DNA of 64,000 nt from positions 3,780,001 through 3,844,000 of the forward strand of contig NZ_CP032684.1 of NCBI RefSeq assembly GCF_003627795.1. The letters run 5' to 3'. The first letter of the stretch is position 1, and each line of letters opens with the position of its first letter. Of the stretch, positions 8,829-18,141 are shown piece by piece. The DNA is from Rhizobium sp. CCGE531 (lineage in GTDB: Bacteria > Pseudomonadota > Alphaproteobacteria > Rhizobiales > Rhizobiaceae). Below the pieces are notes generated by a model. It was given only the letters and a program-made list of their open reading frames with translations. It was not told the origin of the DNA and made no database searches. The position numbers were made by a program, and so were the translations under genes.

Positions 8829-9092
8829 ATGGAAACCGTCAATATTCATGAGGCGAAAACGCATTTGTCGCGGCTGATCGAAAAAGCCGCCAAGGGCGAA
8901 GCTTTCATTATCGCCAAGGCGGGCAAGCCGATGGTGAAAGTTGTCCCCCTCGAGGAGAAGGATGTGCCGAAGAAGCGCCGCATCGGCTTCATGAAAGGCG
9001 AGATCGTGGTTCCCGAAGATTTCGACACCATGATGGCTGATGAAATCGAAGAGATGTTTTACGGCAATCGAGACGGCATCACCAGCAAATGA
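8829..9092 (+). CDS. Phd/YefM-family antitoxin
   Basis: An 87-residue antitoxin. The N-terminus METVNIHEAKTHLSRLIEKAAKGEAFIIAKAGKPMVKVVPL is the classical Phd/YefM DNA-binding fold. The C-terminal part (MKGEIVVPEDFDTMMADEIEEMFYG) is the acidic toxin-binding tail usual in Phd antitoxins that pair with PIN toxins. The ATG at 8829 has GGAG seven bases upstream; a TTG at 8817 is an alternative. The stop overlaps the toxin ATG by four bases. Two tandem palindromes upstream are the probable autoregulatory sites. It sits inside the hut region but has no metabolic link to it. Confidence 0.9.
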   Translation: METVNIHEAKTHLSRLIEKAAKGEAFIIAKAGKPMVKVVPLEEKDVPKKRRIGFMKGEIVVPEDFDTMMADEIEEMFYGNRDGITSK

Positions 9093-9475
9093 GATTCCTC
9101 CTCGACACGCATATCCTCATCTGGGCGGCCGGTGATATCGCGCTTCTCTCGCAGGAAGTGAGAGCGCTTATCGACAACGACGAAAACGAGCTCCTCTTCA
9201 GCCCGGCAAGCATATGGGAGGTCGCGATTAAACACGGTTCCGGGCGAACCGATTTTCACACCGACCCGTTTCGGTTGCGCTATAAGCTAACGGAGAATGG
9301 CTACACGGAATTGCCAATCACCAGCGAACACACAATCGCAATTGCAGGGCTTCCACTGCTTCACAAGGATCCCTTCGATCGTATTTTGATCGCTCAGGCT
9401 ATTGTCGAAGGCATTCCGTTGATTACCGTCGATGAAACCATCTTGCGTTATCCCGGCCTCAATCGGAAATACTGA
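9089..9475 (+). CDS. PIN-domain toxin paired with Phd-type antitoxin
   Basis: A 128-residue PIN-domain protein of the type often coupled to Phd antitoxins. It has LLDTHILIWAAG at the N-terminus (first Asp6), SPASIWEVAIKHGSGR around residues 38-53 with the second acid, and KDPFDRILIAQAIVEGIPLITVDETI with the third and fourth acids near 97-120. It probably acts as a Mg-dependent ribonuclease. The ATGA overlap with the antitoxin gene indicates coupled translation. It converges on hutU with a gap of only 17 bases, which leaves little room for terminators. Motifs are intact, so the toxin is probably functional. Confidence 0.88.
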   Translation: MRFLLDTHILIWAAGDIALLSQEVRALIDNDENELLFSPASIWEVAIKHGSGRTDFHTDPFRLRYKLTENGYTELPITSEHTIAIAGLPLLHKDPFDRILIAQAIVEGIPLITVDETILRYPGLNRKY

Positions 9476-9492
9476 GACCGGGAAGCGCTTTA

Positions 9493-11178
<1,686 letters not shown>

Positions 11179-11179
11179 G

Positions 11180-12715
11180 TCACATCTCCAAGGAGGGCAG
11201 GATGTCGGTTGAGATCGAGGCATTGAGTGCGCCGGAGGCGATAAGATCTGCGGCGGCCTTCAGGTCGTTTGCCATGTAGCGGTCTTCTTCGAGCGACGGC
11301 ACGACCGCACGGATCGCCGAGATAGCAAGGGTCAGTTCCGGGCTGGTCGTCAGCGGCGCGCGCAGCTCGACGCCCTGGGCGGCGGTCAGCGCTTCGATGC
11401 CGATAATGGCGAAGAGATTATCGGTCATCCCAAGTAGGCGGCGCGCGCCATGGCAGGCCATGGACACATGGTCCTCCTGATTGGCTGACGTCGGCGTCGA
11501 GTCGACCGAAGCCGGGTGCGACATCTGCTTATTCTCAGACATCAGCGCCGCCGAGGTCACCTCGGCGATCATCAGGCCGGAATTCAGCCCCGGCTTCTTG
11601 GCAAGGAAGGCTGGCAGGCCGTAGCTCAGTGCGGGATCGACGAGAAGCGCGATGCGGCGCTGCGCGATCGCGCCGATTTCACAAACGGTGATGGCGATCT
11701 GGTCGGCGGCGAAGGCGACGGGCTCGGCGTGGAAATTGCCGCCGGAAACGACGGAATTGTCAGACAGCACAAGCGGATTGTCCGTCACCGCATTGGCTTC
11801 GATTTCAAGCGTGCGGCCAACGGAGCGCAAGAGATCAAGGCAAGCGCCGTCAACCTGTGGCTGGCAGCGGATGCAATAGGGATCCTGCACGCGCTCGTCG
11901 CCTTCGATATGGCTTTGACGGATCACGGAACCGGCAAGCAGGCCGCGAAGGGCGGCGGCGGTATCGATCTGGCCCTTGTGGCCGCGCAGCGTATGGATAT
12001 CGGGATGGAACGGTGCCGAGGAGCCCATGGCCGCATCCGTCGACATGGCGCCGGTGATGAGGGCGGACTGAGCGGCACGATGGGCGCGGAAGAGACCGGC
12101 AAGCGCAAGCGCGGTCGATACCTGCGTGCCGTTGATCAGCGCCAGCCCCTCCTTGGCGGCAAGCACGACCGGCGTCAGGCCTGCCTTTTCCAGCGCTGCC
12201 GCGCCGGAAAGCCGCTCGCCGGCATAAAAGGCTTCGCCGTGACCCATCATGACGGCGGTCATATGCGCCAGCGGCGCGAGATCGCCCGATGCACCGACCG
12301 ACCCCTTCTCAGGGATGATAGGCACGACACCCTTTTCGAGCATGCCCTCGATTAGCCGCACGAGTTCCAGCCGCACGCCGGACGCGCCGCGGCCGAGCGA
12401 AACCAGCTTCAGCGACATGATGAGGCGAACGACATTCTCGGGCAGCGGCTGGCCGACGCCGCAGCAATGGGAAAGGATGAGATTGCGCTGCAGCGTGGCG
12501 ACATCGGCGCTGTCGATCTTGATGGATGCCAGTTTGCCGAAGCCGGTATTGATGCCATAGACCGGCGCATTGCCGGCGGCGATCTCAGCGATGCGGGCGG
12601 CGGCCTTGGAAATGCCGGCGTCAAAGGACGCATCAAGCTTAGCCGGCTCACCGCTCCAATAGATTGTCGCCAGCTGTTGCAGCGAAACGGAGCCTGGACG
12701 GAGAACGACGGTCAT
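11180..12715 (-). CDS. hutH: Histidine ammonia-lyase
   Basis: A 511-residue histidine ammonia-lyase, the normal length. It deaminates L-histidine to trans-urocanate. The autocatalytic MIO cofactor forms from Ala142-Ser143-Gly144 in [14 protein letters not shown]. Other family motifs are [12 protein letters not shown] (residue 53 onward, catalytic Tyr), [11 protein letters not shown], and [12 protein letters not shown](D/H)G near the middle. The ATG at 12715 overlaps the hutI stop (ATGA), the only start compatible with the family N-terminus ([15 protein letters not shown]). It is the second gene of hutI-hutH-hutU. Expression is expected to follow HutC through the palindrome in front of hutI. 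Confidence 0.97.
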   Translation of the reverse strand: MTVVLRPGSVSLQQLATIYWSGEPAKLDASFDAGISKAAARIAEIAAGNAPVYGINTGFGKLASIKIDSADVATLQRNLILSHCCGVGQPLPENVVRLIMSLKLVSLGRGASGVRLELVRLIEGMLEKGVVPIIPEKGSVGASGDLAPLAHMTAVMMGHGEAFYAGERLSGAAALEKAGLTPVVLAAKEGLALINGTQVSTALALAGLFRAHRAAQSALITGAMSTDAAMGSSAPFHPDIHTLRGHKGQIDTAAALRGLLAGSVIRQSHIEGDERVQDPYCIRCQPQVDGACLDLLRSVGRTLEIEANAVTDNPLVLSDNSVVSGGNFHAEPVAFAADQIAITVCEIGAIAQRRIALLVDPALSYGLPAFLAKKPGLNSGLMIAEVTSAALMSENKQMSHPASVDSTPTSANQEDHVSMACHGARRLLGMTDNLFAIIGIEALTAAQGVELRAPLTTSPELTLAISAIRAVVPSLEEDRYMANDLKAAADLIASGALNASISTDILPSLEM

Positions 12716-13968
12716 CGGTTGAACCTTTTTCCCTTGAAGACATGGGCATGGAGCGGATTGAAGCCGATGCGGTAGACAAGCTCCGCCAGGCTTTCGACAT
12801 TCCAGATCGCAAAATCGGCCGACTTTCCGGCTTCGAGCGTTCCGGTCTCGGACAGAAGACCAAGGGCACGAGCACCTTCGCGAGTGGCTCCGGCGATGCA
12901 TTCCTCGACCGTCAGGCGGAAAAGGGTGGCAGCCATATTCATGGTCAGCAGCAGCGAGGTCAGCGGCGAGGTGCCGGGATTAGAGTCCGTGGCGATGGCG
13001 ATCGACACGCCGGCTTCGCGCAGCGCCTGGACCGGCGGCTTCTGCTTCTCATGGATGGCATAGAAGGCGCCGGGGAGAAGCACGGCGACAGTACCGGAGG
13101 CAGCCATCGCCTCGACGCCGTCCTCATCCAGATATTCGACGTGATCGGCTGATAGAGCGCCGTAGGAGGCGGCAAGCTTGGCGCCACCGAGATTGGAAAG
13201 CTGCTCTGCATGCAGTTTCACCGGAATACCGAGCGACTTGGCGAGATCGAAGACGCGGGCGATTTCCGCCGTCGAAAAGGCGATCCCCTCGCAAAAGCCG
13301 TCGACTGCATCAACGAGCCCTTCGGCATGGGCCTGCTTGAGGCCCGGCAGCACGACATCATCGATATAGTCGCCGTTGCGGCCTTTATACTCCGCCGGCG
13401 TCGCATGCGCGCCAAGATAGGATGTGACGACGCGGACCGGGCGAACCTCGCCGAGCTTACGCGCCGCGCGCAGCATCTTCAGTTCGGATTCGATGCTGAG
13501 ACCGTAGCCGGACTTTACTTCGATGGTCGTCACGCCTTCGGAAAGCAGCGTGTCAAGGCGCGGCAGCGCAACGGCAACGAGTTCGTCCACCGAGAGCGCA
13601 CGCGTGGCGTTGACGGAGGAAACGATGCCACCGCCGGCGCGGGCGACCTCTTCGTAGCTCGCACCCCCCAGCCGCATCTCGAATTCGCGGGCGCGGTTGC
13701 CGCCGTAAACGATATGCGTATGGCAATCGACGAGCCCGGGCGTCACCCAGCGTCCCTCGAGATCGATCGTTTCGGCGCCGGAAGTATCGGGCAAGTCGGC
13801 CTCGCTGCCGGCAAAGACGATACGGCCATCCTTGGTCAGGATCGCGCCCTTCTCGATCGTGCCGAGCCGGGCCTCGCCCTCCTTCAGGGTCGCGAGGCAG
13901 GCATTGCGCCACACGCGGCTGGCCGCGCCGTTTTCCTTGCCATCGTCGGAAAAATTGTTCCCACCCAT
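12712..13968 (-). CDS. hutI: Imidazolonepropionase
   Basis: A 418-residue amidohydrolase that hydrolyses 4-imidazolone-5-propanoate to N-formimidoyl-L-glutamate, step 3 of the pathway. Metal ligands His83 and His85 are in [15 protein letters not shown]; further motifs are [27 protein letters not shown] with the next His, SADHVEYL and [11 protein letters not shown] with the metal Asp. The ATG at 13968 ([10 protein letters not shown]) was preferred to upstream in-frame starts because those would run through the hutI-hutF regulatory region. This is the first gene of the minus-strand hut operon, and its stop overlaps the hutH start. Confidence 0.96.
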   Translation of the reverse strand: MGGNNFSDDGKENGAASRVWRNACLATLKEGEARLGTIEKGAILTKDGRIVFAGSEADLPDTSGAETIDLEGRWVTPGLVDCHTHIVYGGNRAREFEMRLGGASYEEVARAGGGIVSSVNATRALSVDELVAVALPRLDTLLSEGVTTIEVKSGYGLSIESELKMLRAARKLGEVRPVRVVTSYLGAHATPAEYKGRNGDYIDDVVLPGLKQAHAEGLVDAVDGFCEGIAFSTAEIARVFDLAKSLGIPVKLHAEQLSNLGGAKLAASYGALSADHVEYLDEDGVEAMAASGTVAVLLPGAFYAIHEKQKPPVQALREAGVSIAIATDSNPGTSPLTSLLLTMNMAATLFRLTVEECIAGATREGARALGLLSETGTLEAGKSADFAIWNVESLAELVYRIGFNPLHAHVFKGKRFNR

Positions 13969-13998
13969 CAGCTTTACGCCTTTCCTCGTTGGCTCATA

Positions 13999-14010
13999 AT
14001 GTATATACAT
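13999..14010. promoter_or_regulatory. Probable HutC operator between hutI and hutF
   Basis: ATGTATATACAT is a perfect 12-bp palindrome in the 101-base divergent region between hutI (13968) and hutF (14070). The core TGTATATACA matches the HutC target described in other proteobacteria. It could repress both hutIHU and hutF-hutC until urocanate accumulates. Confidence 0.8.
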
Positions 14011-14069
14011 AATCGAAAGACTGACAAGAGGGATTTTGGACTCCGTGTCCGAAAGGAAAGGGTGAGACC

Positions 14070-15413
14070 ATGACGATACTTCATGCACGCACGGCTTTGC
14101 TTGGCGACGGATGGCACGAGAATGTGCGATTGACCCTCAAAGGCAGCCGGATCGCCGAGATCGCGACCGATGTTGCACCCGAAAGCGGCGATGACCGACA
14201 GGGGATACTCGTGCCGGCGATGCCGAACCTGCACAGCCATGCCTTCCAGCGCGCCATGGCCGGCCTTGCCGAAGTCCGCGGCCCGGCGAACGACAGCTTC
14301 TGGAGCTGGCGCACCGTCATGTACAAGTTCGCCTTGTCGATGACCCCGGATCATGTCGAGGCCGTCGCCGCGCAACTCTATATGGAAATGCTGGAAGCCG
14401 GCTTCTCCCGCGTCGGCGAATTTCACTACCTGCACCACGACAAGGACGGCAGCCACTACGCCAATATCGCCGAACTGGCCGAGCGCATCGGCGCCGCCAG
14501 CACTGAGACCGGCATTGCGCTGACGCTGCTGCCCGTCTTCTACGCCCATTCCGGTTTTGGTGGCGCGGCCCCCATCGAAGGCCAGCGCCGCTTCATCAAT
14601 TCGATCGAAAGCTTCGAAGCGCTGATGGCCGGCTGCCGCACGGTCACCAGCCGCCTGCCCGGCGCCGAACTCGGCATTGCGCCGCATAGTCTGCGGGCCG
14701 TGACGCCGGAGGAACTGGCAAAGCTCGTGCCGATCGCCGGAGACGGACCGATCCATATCCATGTTGCCGAGCAGGTGAAAGAAGTCGAGGACTGCATTGC
14801 CTGGTCGGGTGCCCGCCCCGTGCAATGGCTACTTGATAACGCCCCGATGAACGAACGCTGGTGCCTGATCCATGCCACGCACATGACCGAGGACGAAACC
14901 CGGCGCATGGCGAAGAGCGGCGCGATTGCCGGCCTTTGCCCGATCACCGAAGCCAATCTCGGCGATGGCGTCTTTGCCGCACCGCTCTTCCTGGAGGAAG
15001 GCGGACGCTATGGCGTCGGCTCGGATTCCAATATCCTGATTTCGGTGCCGGAAGAGCTGCGGCAGCTCGAATATTCGCAGCGTCTGGCGCTGCGCGCCCG
15101 CAACGTCATCGCAACGACCGGTGGTTCGACTGCCCGTATGCTGTTCGACGGCGCGCTGGCGGGCGGCGGCGCGGCTCTGAAGGCACCGGCGGTCCTTGCC
15201 GTCGGCAATCATGCCGACATCGTTTCGCTCGACGCCAGTGCGGCACCCTATCTCTCCGGCGACCGCATTCTCGATCACTGGACGTTTGCCGGCGGCGTCA
15301 AGGTCGATGGGGTCTGGGCGCTGGGGCGCAAGCAGGTCGAAGGCGGTCGTCATATCAAGCGGGAAGCAATCTCGGCGCGATTCCGCAAGGCGATGGCTGA
15401 ACTCGTCGCCTAA
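14070..15413 (+). CDS. hutF: Formimidoylglutamate deiminase
   Basis: A 447-residue amidohydrolase of the HutF type. It removes ammonia from N-formimidoyl-L-glutamate, giving N-formyl-L-glutamate, the route that needs HutG afterwards. His55 and His57 in [17 protein letters not shown] are metal ligands. Other motifs are [48 protein letters not shown] and [25 protein letters not shown] with the metal Asp. It is divergent from hutI with the HutC palindrome between them and is followed after 52 bases by hutC, probably co-transcribed. The start at 14070 follows AAAGGGTGAGACC. The N-formylglutamate deformylase gene hutG is not visible anywhere in the window. Confidence 0.95.
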   Translation: MTILHARTALLGDGWHENVRLTLKGSRIAEIATDVAPESGDDRQGILVPAMPNLHSHAFQRAMAGLAEVRGPANDSFWSWRTVMYKFALSMTPDHVEAVAAQLYMEMLEAGFSRVGEFHYLHHDKDGSHYANIAELAERIGAASTETGIALTLLPVFYAHSGFGGAAPIEGQRRFINSIESFEALMAGCRTVTSRLPGAELGIAPHSLRAVTPEELAKLVPIAGDGPIHIHVAEQVKEVEDCIAWSGARPVQWLLDNAPMNERWCLIHATHMTEDETRRMAKSGAIAGLCPITEANLGDGVFAAPLFLEEGGRYGVGSDSNILISVPEELRQLEYSQRLALRARNVIATTGGSTARMLFDGALAGGGAALKAPAVLAVGNHADIVSLDASAAPYLSGDRILDHWTFAGGVKVDGVWALGRKQVEGGRHIKREAISARFRKAMAELVA

Positions 15414-15465
15414 ATATCGCTTTTCCTCCCATTGATTGGCCCCTAAATAACTTGCGGGAAATTCC

Positions 15466-16212
15466 ATGTCTCTCACGGAACAGATGGGCGGTATGAGCAC
15501 GGGCAAAGATGCGACCCTGCATCAGCGTATCCTCACCGATATCGAGGGCCAGATCGTCTCCGGCGCCTGGCCGCCGGGGCATCGCATTCCATTCGAAATG
15601 GAATTGGCGGATCAATATGATTGCTCGCGCATGACGGTGAACAAGGCGTTGACCCAGCTTGCGCGTGCCGGCCTGATCGAACGGCGAAAACGCTCGGGCA
15701 GTTTCGTCACGCATCCGCAGGCGCAATCCGCCGTGCTGGAGATCCACGACATCAAGTCGGAGGTCCTGTCGCTCAACCTGCCTTATTCACACAGGCTGAC
15801 AAAGCTTGCGGAGCGGCGCGGACGGCCGGAAGACGCCCACCGGTTGCAATTCGTCGGCTCGGTTTCGGTGATGGAGATCACCTGCATCCATTATGCCGGC
15901 CCGCGCCCCTTCTGTCTGGAAGATCGCGTCATCAATCTCGATGCCGTGCCAGAGGCGGCCACGGCCGATTTCGGGACCTTGCCGCCGGGGCCGTGGTTGC
16001 TCAACCAGGTGCCGTGGAGCACCGCCGAACACCAGATCCGCGCCATATCGGTCGAGGGTGATGCTGCCGCAAACCTCGACGTTCAGAAAGGCACGGCCTG
16101 CCTCGTGGTCGAACGACGCACCTGGAGCGCCGCCGGCCCGATTACCCATGTCCGGCTGACTTATCCCGGTGATCGTCATAGCCTCGTGGCACGCTTTACC
16201 CCTTCCAGCTGA
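15466..16212 (+). CDS. hutC: Histidine-utilisation repressor, GntR/HutC family
   Basis: A 248-residue GntR regulator of the HutC subfamily. The N-terminal winged helix-turn-helix (ATLHQRILTDIEGQIVSGAWPPGHRIPFEMELADQYDCSRMTVNKALTQLARAGLIERRKRSGSFV, about 16-80) precedes a UTRA ligand domain with VMEITCIHYAGPRPFCLEDRVINLDAVP and GTACLVVERRTWSAAGPITHVRLTYPG. HutC represses hut genes and is released by urocanate. The start at 15466 was kept; an ATG at 15493 is also possible. Being downstream of hutF, it would be autoregulated. The convergent small membrane-protein gene lies just beyond a palindromic repeat. Confidence 0.94.
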   Translation: MSLTEQMGGMSTGKDATLHQRILTDIEGQIVSGAWPPGHRIPFEMELADQYDCSRMTVNKALTQLARAGLIERRKRSGSFVTHPQAQSAVLEIHDIKSEVLSLNLPYSHRLTKLAERRGRPEDAHRLQFVGSVSVMEITCIHYAGPRPFCLEDRVINLDAVPEAATADFGTLPPGPWLLNQVPWSTAEHQIRAISVEGDAAANLDVQKGTACLVVERRTWSAAGPITHVRLTYPGDRHSLVARFTPSS

Positions 16213-16223
16213 CGCTCGCCCGC

Positions 16224-16302
16224 TGGAGCATTTCCGGGAAAAATGCGTAGCAACAAAAAGATGGAGCGTTTTCGCGATTCGGAGAAAAGCGAGAATGCTC
16301 TA
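16224..16302. repeat. RIME-like palindromic repeat, copy 3
   Basis: The sequence runs from GGAGCATTTCCGGGAAAAATGC to GAGAATGCTCTAA. It contains the GGAGCGTTTTCGCGATTCGGAGAAAAGCG half shared with the second part of copy 4 at 29670-29771 (GAGCCTTTTCGCGATTCGAGGAAAAGCG). The outer arms GAGCATTTCC and GAATGCTC are partly complementary. It lies between the convergent hutC and a small membrane-protein gene and overlaps the stop codon of the latter. Confidence 0.7.
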
Positions 16303-16452
16303 AGGGCGCTGCGGCGACTCGGTCGGCGGCGGAATGAGACTCTCGGATTGACGGACAGGCTGGACGGGATCGACCAGCAGGATACTGAGCGCAATCAGAA
16401 CCAGTGCCAGAATCAGGAGGATTCCGATCAGAAGCGGACGAATCGCGGTCAT
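16300..16452 (-). CDS. Small single-pass membrane protein, 50 residues
   Basis: A short reading frame starting MTAIRPLLIGILLILALVLI. Residues 6-28 form one very hydrophobic helix, followed by a Pro/Ser-rich polar tail (DPVQPVRQSESLIPPPTESPQRP). The ATG at 16452 is preceded by GGAGAACGAA, a good ribosome-binding site at six to seven bases. I do not recognise a family. Its hydrophobic helix, charged tail and ribosome-binding site argue that it is real rather than chance. It converges on hutC and its stop codon lies within a palindromic repeat. The function is unknown; small inner-membrane proteins often regulate transporters or sensor kinases. Confidence 0.6.
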   Translation of the reverse strand: MTAIRPLLIGILLILALVLIALSILLVDPVQPVRQSESLIPPPTESPQRP

Positions 16453-16773
16453 TTCGTTCTCCAATCTCCCCAGCCCAGCGCAAAGCGCGATAGGGAATTC
16501 GAGATAACCAGCGCAGTCTAACGATAAATGTTAAGCAATGCTTGATGTTCCGGGAAATATCCGGCCTTTTCCCGGAATTTCTGGCCGCACCGGACGAGAC
16601 GTCCGTCTCACGCTTGTTTGAGTGGCGAGTGATGAAAGCGGCGCCTAGGATCATGATGCAGATGGCGCAAACCCATTGCGCGGCCTGCTGCCGATCAATT
16701 GAACCCTCCATATCCTCCATATCAAAGGCGACCGACAGATCGCTCGGCCGGTATATCAAGGGAGACAATGCCC
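16453..16773. other. Intergenic region before the exported protein
   Basis: About 320 bases with no supported gene. They hold the divergent promoters of the small membrane protein (minus strand) and of the exported protein (plus strand). The palindromic AAGCAATGCTT at 16533-16543 is the only symmetric site that stood out. Reading frames crossing the region have no ribosome-binding site and no recognisable protein features. Confidence 0.4.
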
Positions 16774-17388
16774 ATGCATCGCAAACGTCTGATCACGGCT
16801 GCGCTGACGCTTTCCGTCGCCATGTTTGCCGCGCTGCAAAGCGCTGATGCCGCCGAACTCGTGAAAGTGCGCGGCACCGTGGAAAGCCTCGATGGCGATA
16901 TGCTCAAGATCAAGTCCCGCGACGGCAACGACGTGACCGTCACGCTGAAATCCGGCTTGAACGTCGGCGGCGTCGTCCAGGCCGCCGTCGGCGACATCAA
17001 GCCCGGCGATTTCGTCGGCATCGCCTCACAGCCGACCGATAGCGGCATCAACGGCGCCATAGAAGTGGTCATCTTCCCGGCCTCGATGAAGGGAACCGGC
17101 GAAGGCGATCGCCCCTGGGATTCGAAGCCGAACAGTTCGATGACCAATGCCACGGTCGCCAATGCCGTGACCTCCGTCGACGGTCCGACGTTGACGCTCA
17201 CCTACAAGGGCGGCGAACGCAAGATCAACATTCCCAAGGGCACGCCCGTCGTGACGCTGACATCGGCGACGAAAGCCGATCTGAAGCCCGGCGTCGGGGT
17301 CTTCATAACAGGCGAACGCAATGGCGATTCCACCGTATCAGCCGACCGCATCGCCGTCGGCCTCAACGGCACCGTGCCGCCGATGTGA
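16774..17388 (+). CDS. Exported DUF5666-like protein
   Basis: About 204 residues starting with a Sec signal peptide (MHRKRLITAALTLSVAMFAALQSADA, cleavage near ADA-AE). The mature protein consists of repeated beta-strand units: VKVRGTVESLDGDMLKIKSRDGNDVTVTLKSG and later NAVTSVDGPTLTLTYKGGERKINIPKGTPVV, each followed by a KPGDFVGI or KPGVGVFI turn. This resembles the DUF5666 OB-like fold of periplasmic proteins with unknown function. Two starts are possible, 16768 and 16774; the latter has the better spacing (nine bases) from AAGGGAG. It is monocistronic. No catalytic residues are evident. Confidence 0.75.
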   Translation: MHRKRLITAALTLSVAMFAALQSADAAELVKVRGTVESLDGDMLKIKSRDGNDVTVTLKSGLNVGGVVQAAVGDIKPGDFVGIASQPTDSGINGAIEVVIFPASMKGTGEGDRPWDSKPNSSMTNATVANAVTSVDGPTLTLTYKGGERKINIPKGTPVVTLTSATKADLKPGVGVFITGERNGDSTVSADRIAVGLNGTVPPM

Positions 17389-17438
17389 TGGCCGCGAGAC
17401 CTGCGAGCAGCCTCGCAGCCTTGAACTCGGCGGGCAAA

Positions 17439-17466
17439 AGTAATACCTCTTCTTGAGAGACTATTA
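17439..17466. promoter_or_regulatory. Inverted repeat before the AbrB-type antitoxin gene
   Basis: GTAATA at 17439-17444 and TATTAC at 17461-17466 are perfect inverted 6-mers, with CTC and GAG as a second matched triplet inside. The site ends 11 bases before the antitoxin ATG and overlaps the region where its promoter must be. It is a plausible autoregulatory operator. Confidence 0.45.
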
Positions 17467-17477
17467 CCGAGGAACGG

Positions 17478-17711
17478 ATGAGCACGACCCTAACAGCAAA
17501 AGGACAGGTCACGATTCCCAAGGCTGTTCGCGACATGCTGGGAATCGGACCTGGAAGCCAGGTCGATTTTCGACGGATGCCCGATGGCAGCATCGTCGTC
17601 GTCCCGGTGGACGCGCAGGAGCAGGTTAGCCGATTTGCCAAATTCCGTGGTCATGCCGGAAAGGGGATGAGCACGGACGAAATCATGGCTTTGACGCGCG
17701 GCGACGATTGA
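17478..17711 (+). CDS. AbrB/MazE-type (VapB) antitoxin
   Basis: A 77-residue swapped-hairpin AbrB-family protein. MSTTLTAKGQVTIPKAVRDMLGIGPGSQVDFRRMPDGSIVVVPV (1-44) is the canonical SpoVT-AbrB DNA-binding domain. The remaining 33 residues (FAKFRGHAGKGMSTDEIMALTRGDD) form the toxin-binding tail seen in VapB partners of PIN toxins. The ATG at 17478 follows CCGAGGAACGG. A PIN toxin gene begins two bases after the stop. It would neutralise that toxin and autoregulate through the GTAATA/TATTAC repeat upstream. Confidence 0.9.
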   Translation: MSTTLTAKGQVTIPKAVRDMLGIGPGSQVDFRRMPDGSIVVVPVDAQEQVSRFAKFRGHAGKGMSTDEIMALTRGDD

Positions 17712-17712
17712 C

Positions 17713-18120
17713 GTGATTTTCGTCGATTCTAACATACTGCTCGATATCATCACGAATGACCCCGTTTGGTACGACTGGTCGCTCGCGCAGCTCGATGCCG
17801 CAAGCCTTCTTGGCCCTTTGTGCATCAACGACGTCGTTTATGCCGAAATTTCGGTGCGCTACGACAGGATCGAAGATCTCGACGACATGCTTGGCGAGAC
17901 TGGCGTCAGCATCGTGCCGATTCCGCGGGCGGCGCTTTTCCTCGCCGCCAAGGTTTTCGCTCAATATAGAAAATCGGGCGGAACGCGCGGCGGCGTCCTG
18001 CCCGATTTCTTCATTGGCGCTCATGCGGCCATTGGCGGCCTGTCTCTCCTGACGCGCGATACGAAGCGCTTCCGAACCTATTTCAGATCGGTCACGCTCA
18101 TCAGCCCCCAGGAAACCTGA
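17713..18120 (+). CDS. PIN-domain toxin (VapC) paired with AbrB-type antitoxin
   Basis: A 135-residue PIN-domain protein with GTG start. The acidic metal ligands are in MIFVDSNILLDIITND (Asp5), INDVVYAEISVRYD (Glu near 46), GGVLPDFFIGAHAAIGGLSLLTRDTKRF (Asp near 96 and 114). It probably cleaves RNA when unbound. The gene starts two bases after the antitoxin stop. It converges on the large RND pump gene with only 21 bases between the stops. Motifs are complete, so it should be functional; the RNA target is unknown. Confidence 0.88.
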   Translation: MIFVDSNILLDIITNDPVWYDWSLAQLDAASLLGPLCINDVVYAEISVRYDRIEDLDDMLGETGVSIVPIPRAALFLAAKVFAQYRKSGGTRGGVLPDFFIGAHAAIGGLSLLTRDTKRFRTYFRSVTLISPQET

Positions 18121-18141
18121 GACCGAACGGAGCAGGAAATC

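Noticed and set aside
16196..16768. 190-codon minus-strand frame covering the small membrane-protein region
   Set aside because: It overlaps the hutC end and a palindromic repeat. Its sequence has no domain, whereas a different frame gives a plausible short membrane protein with a ribosome-binding site.
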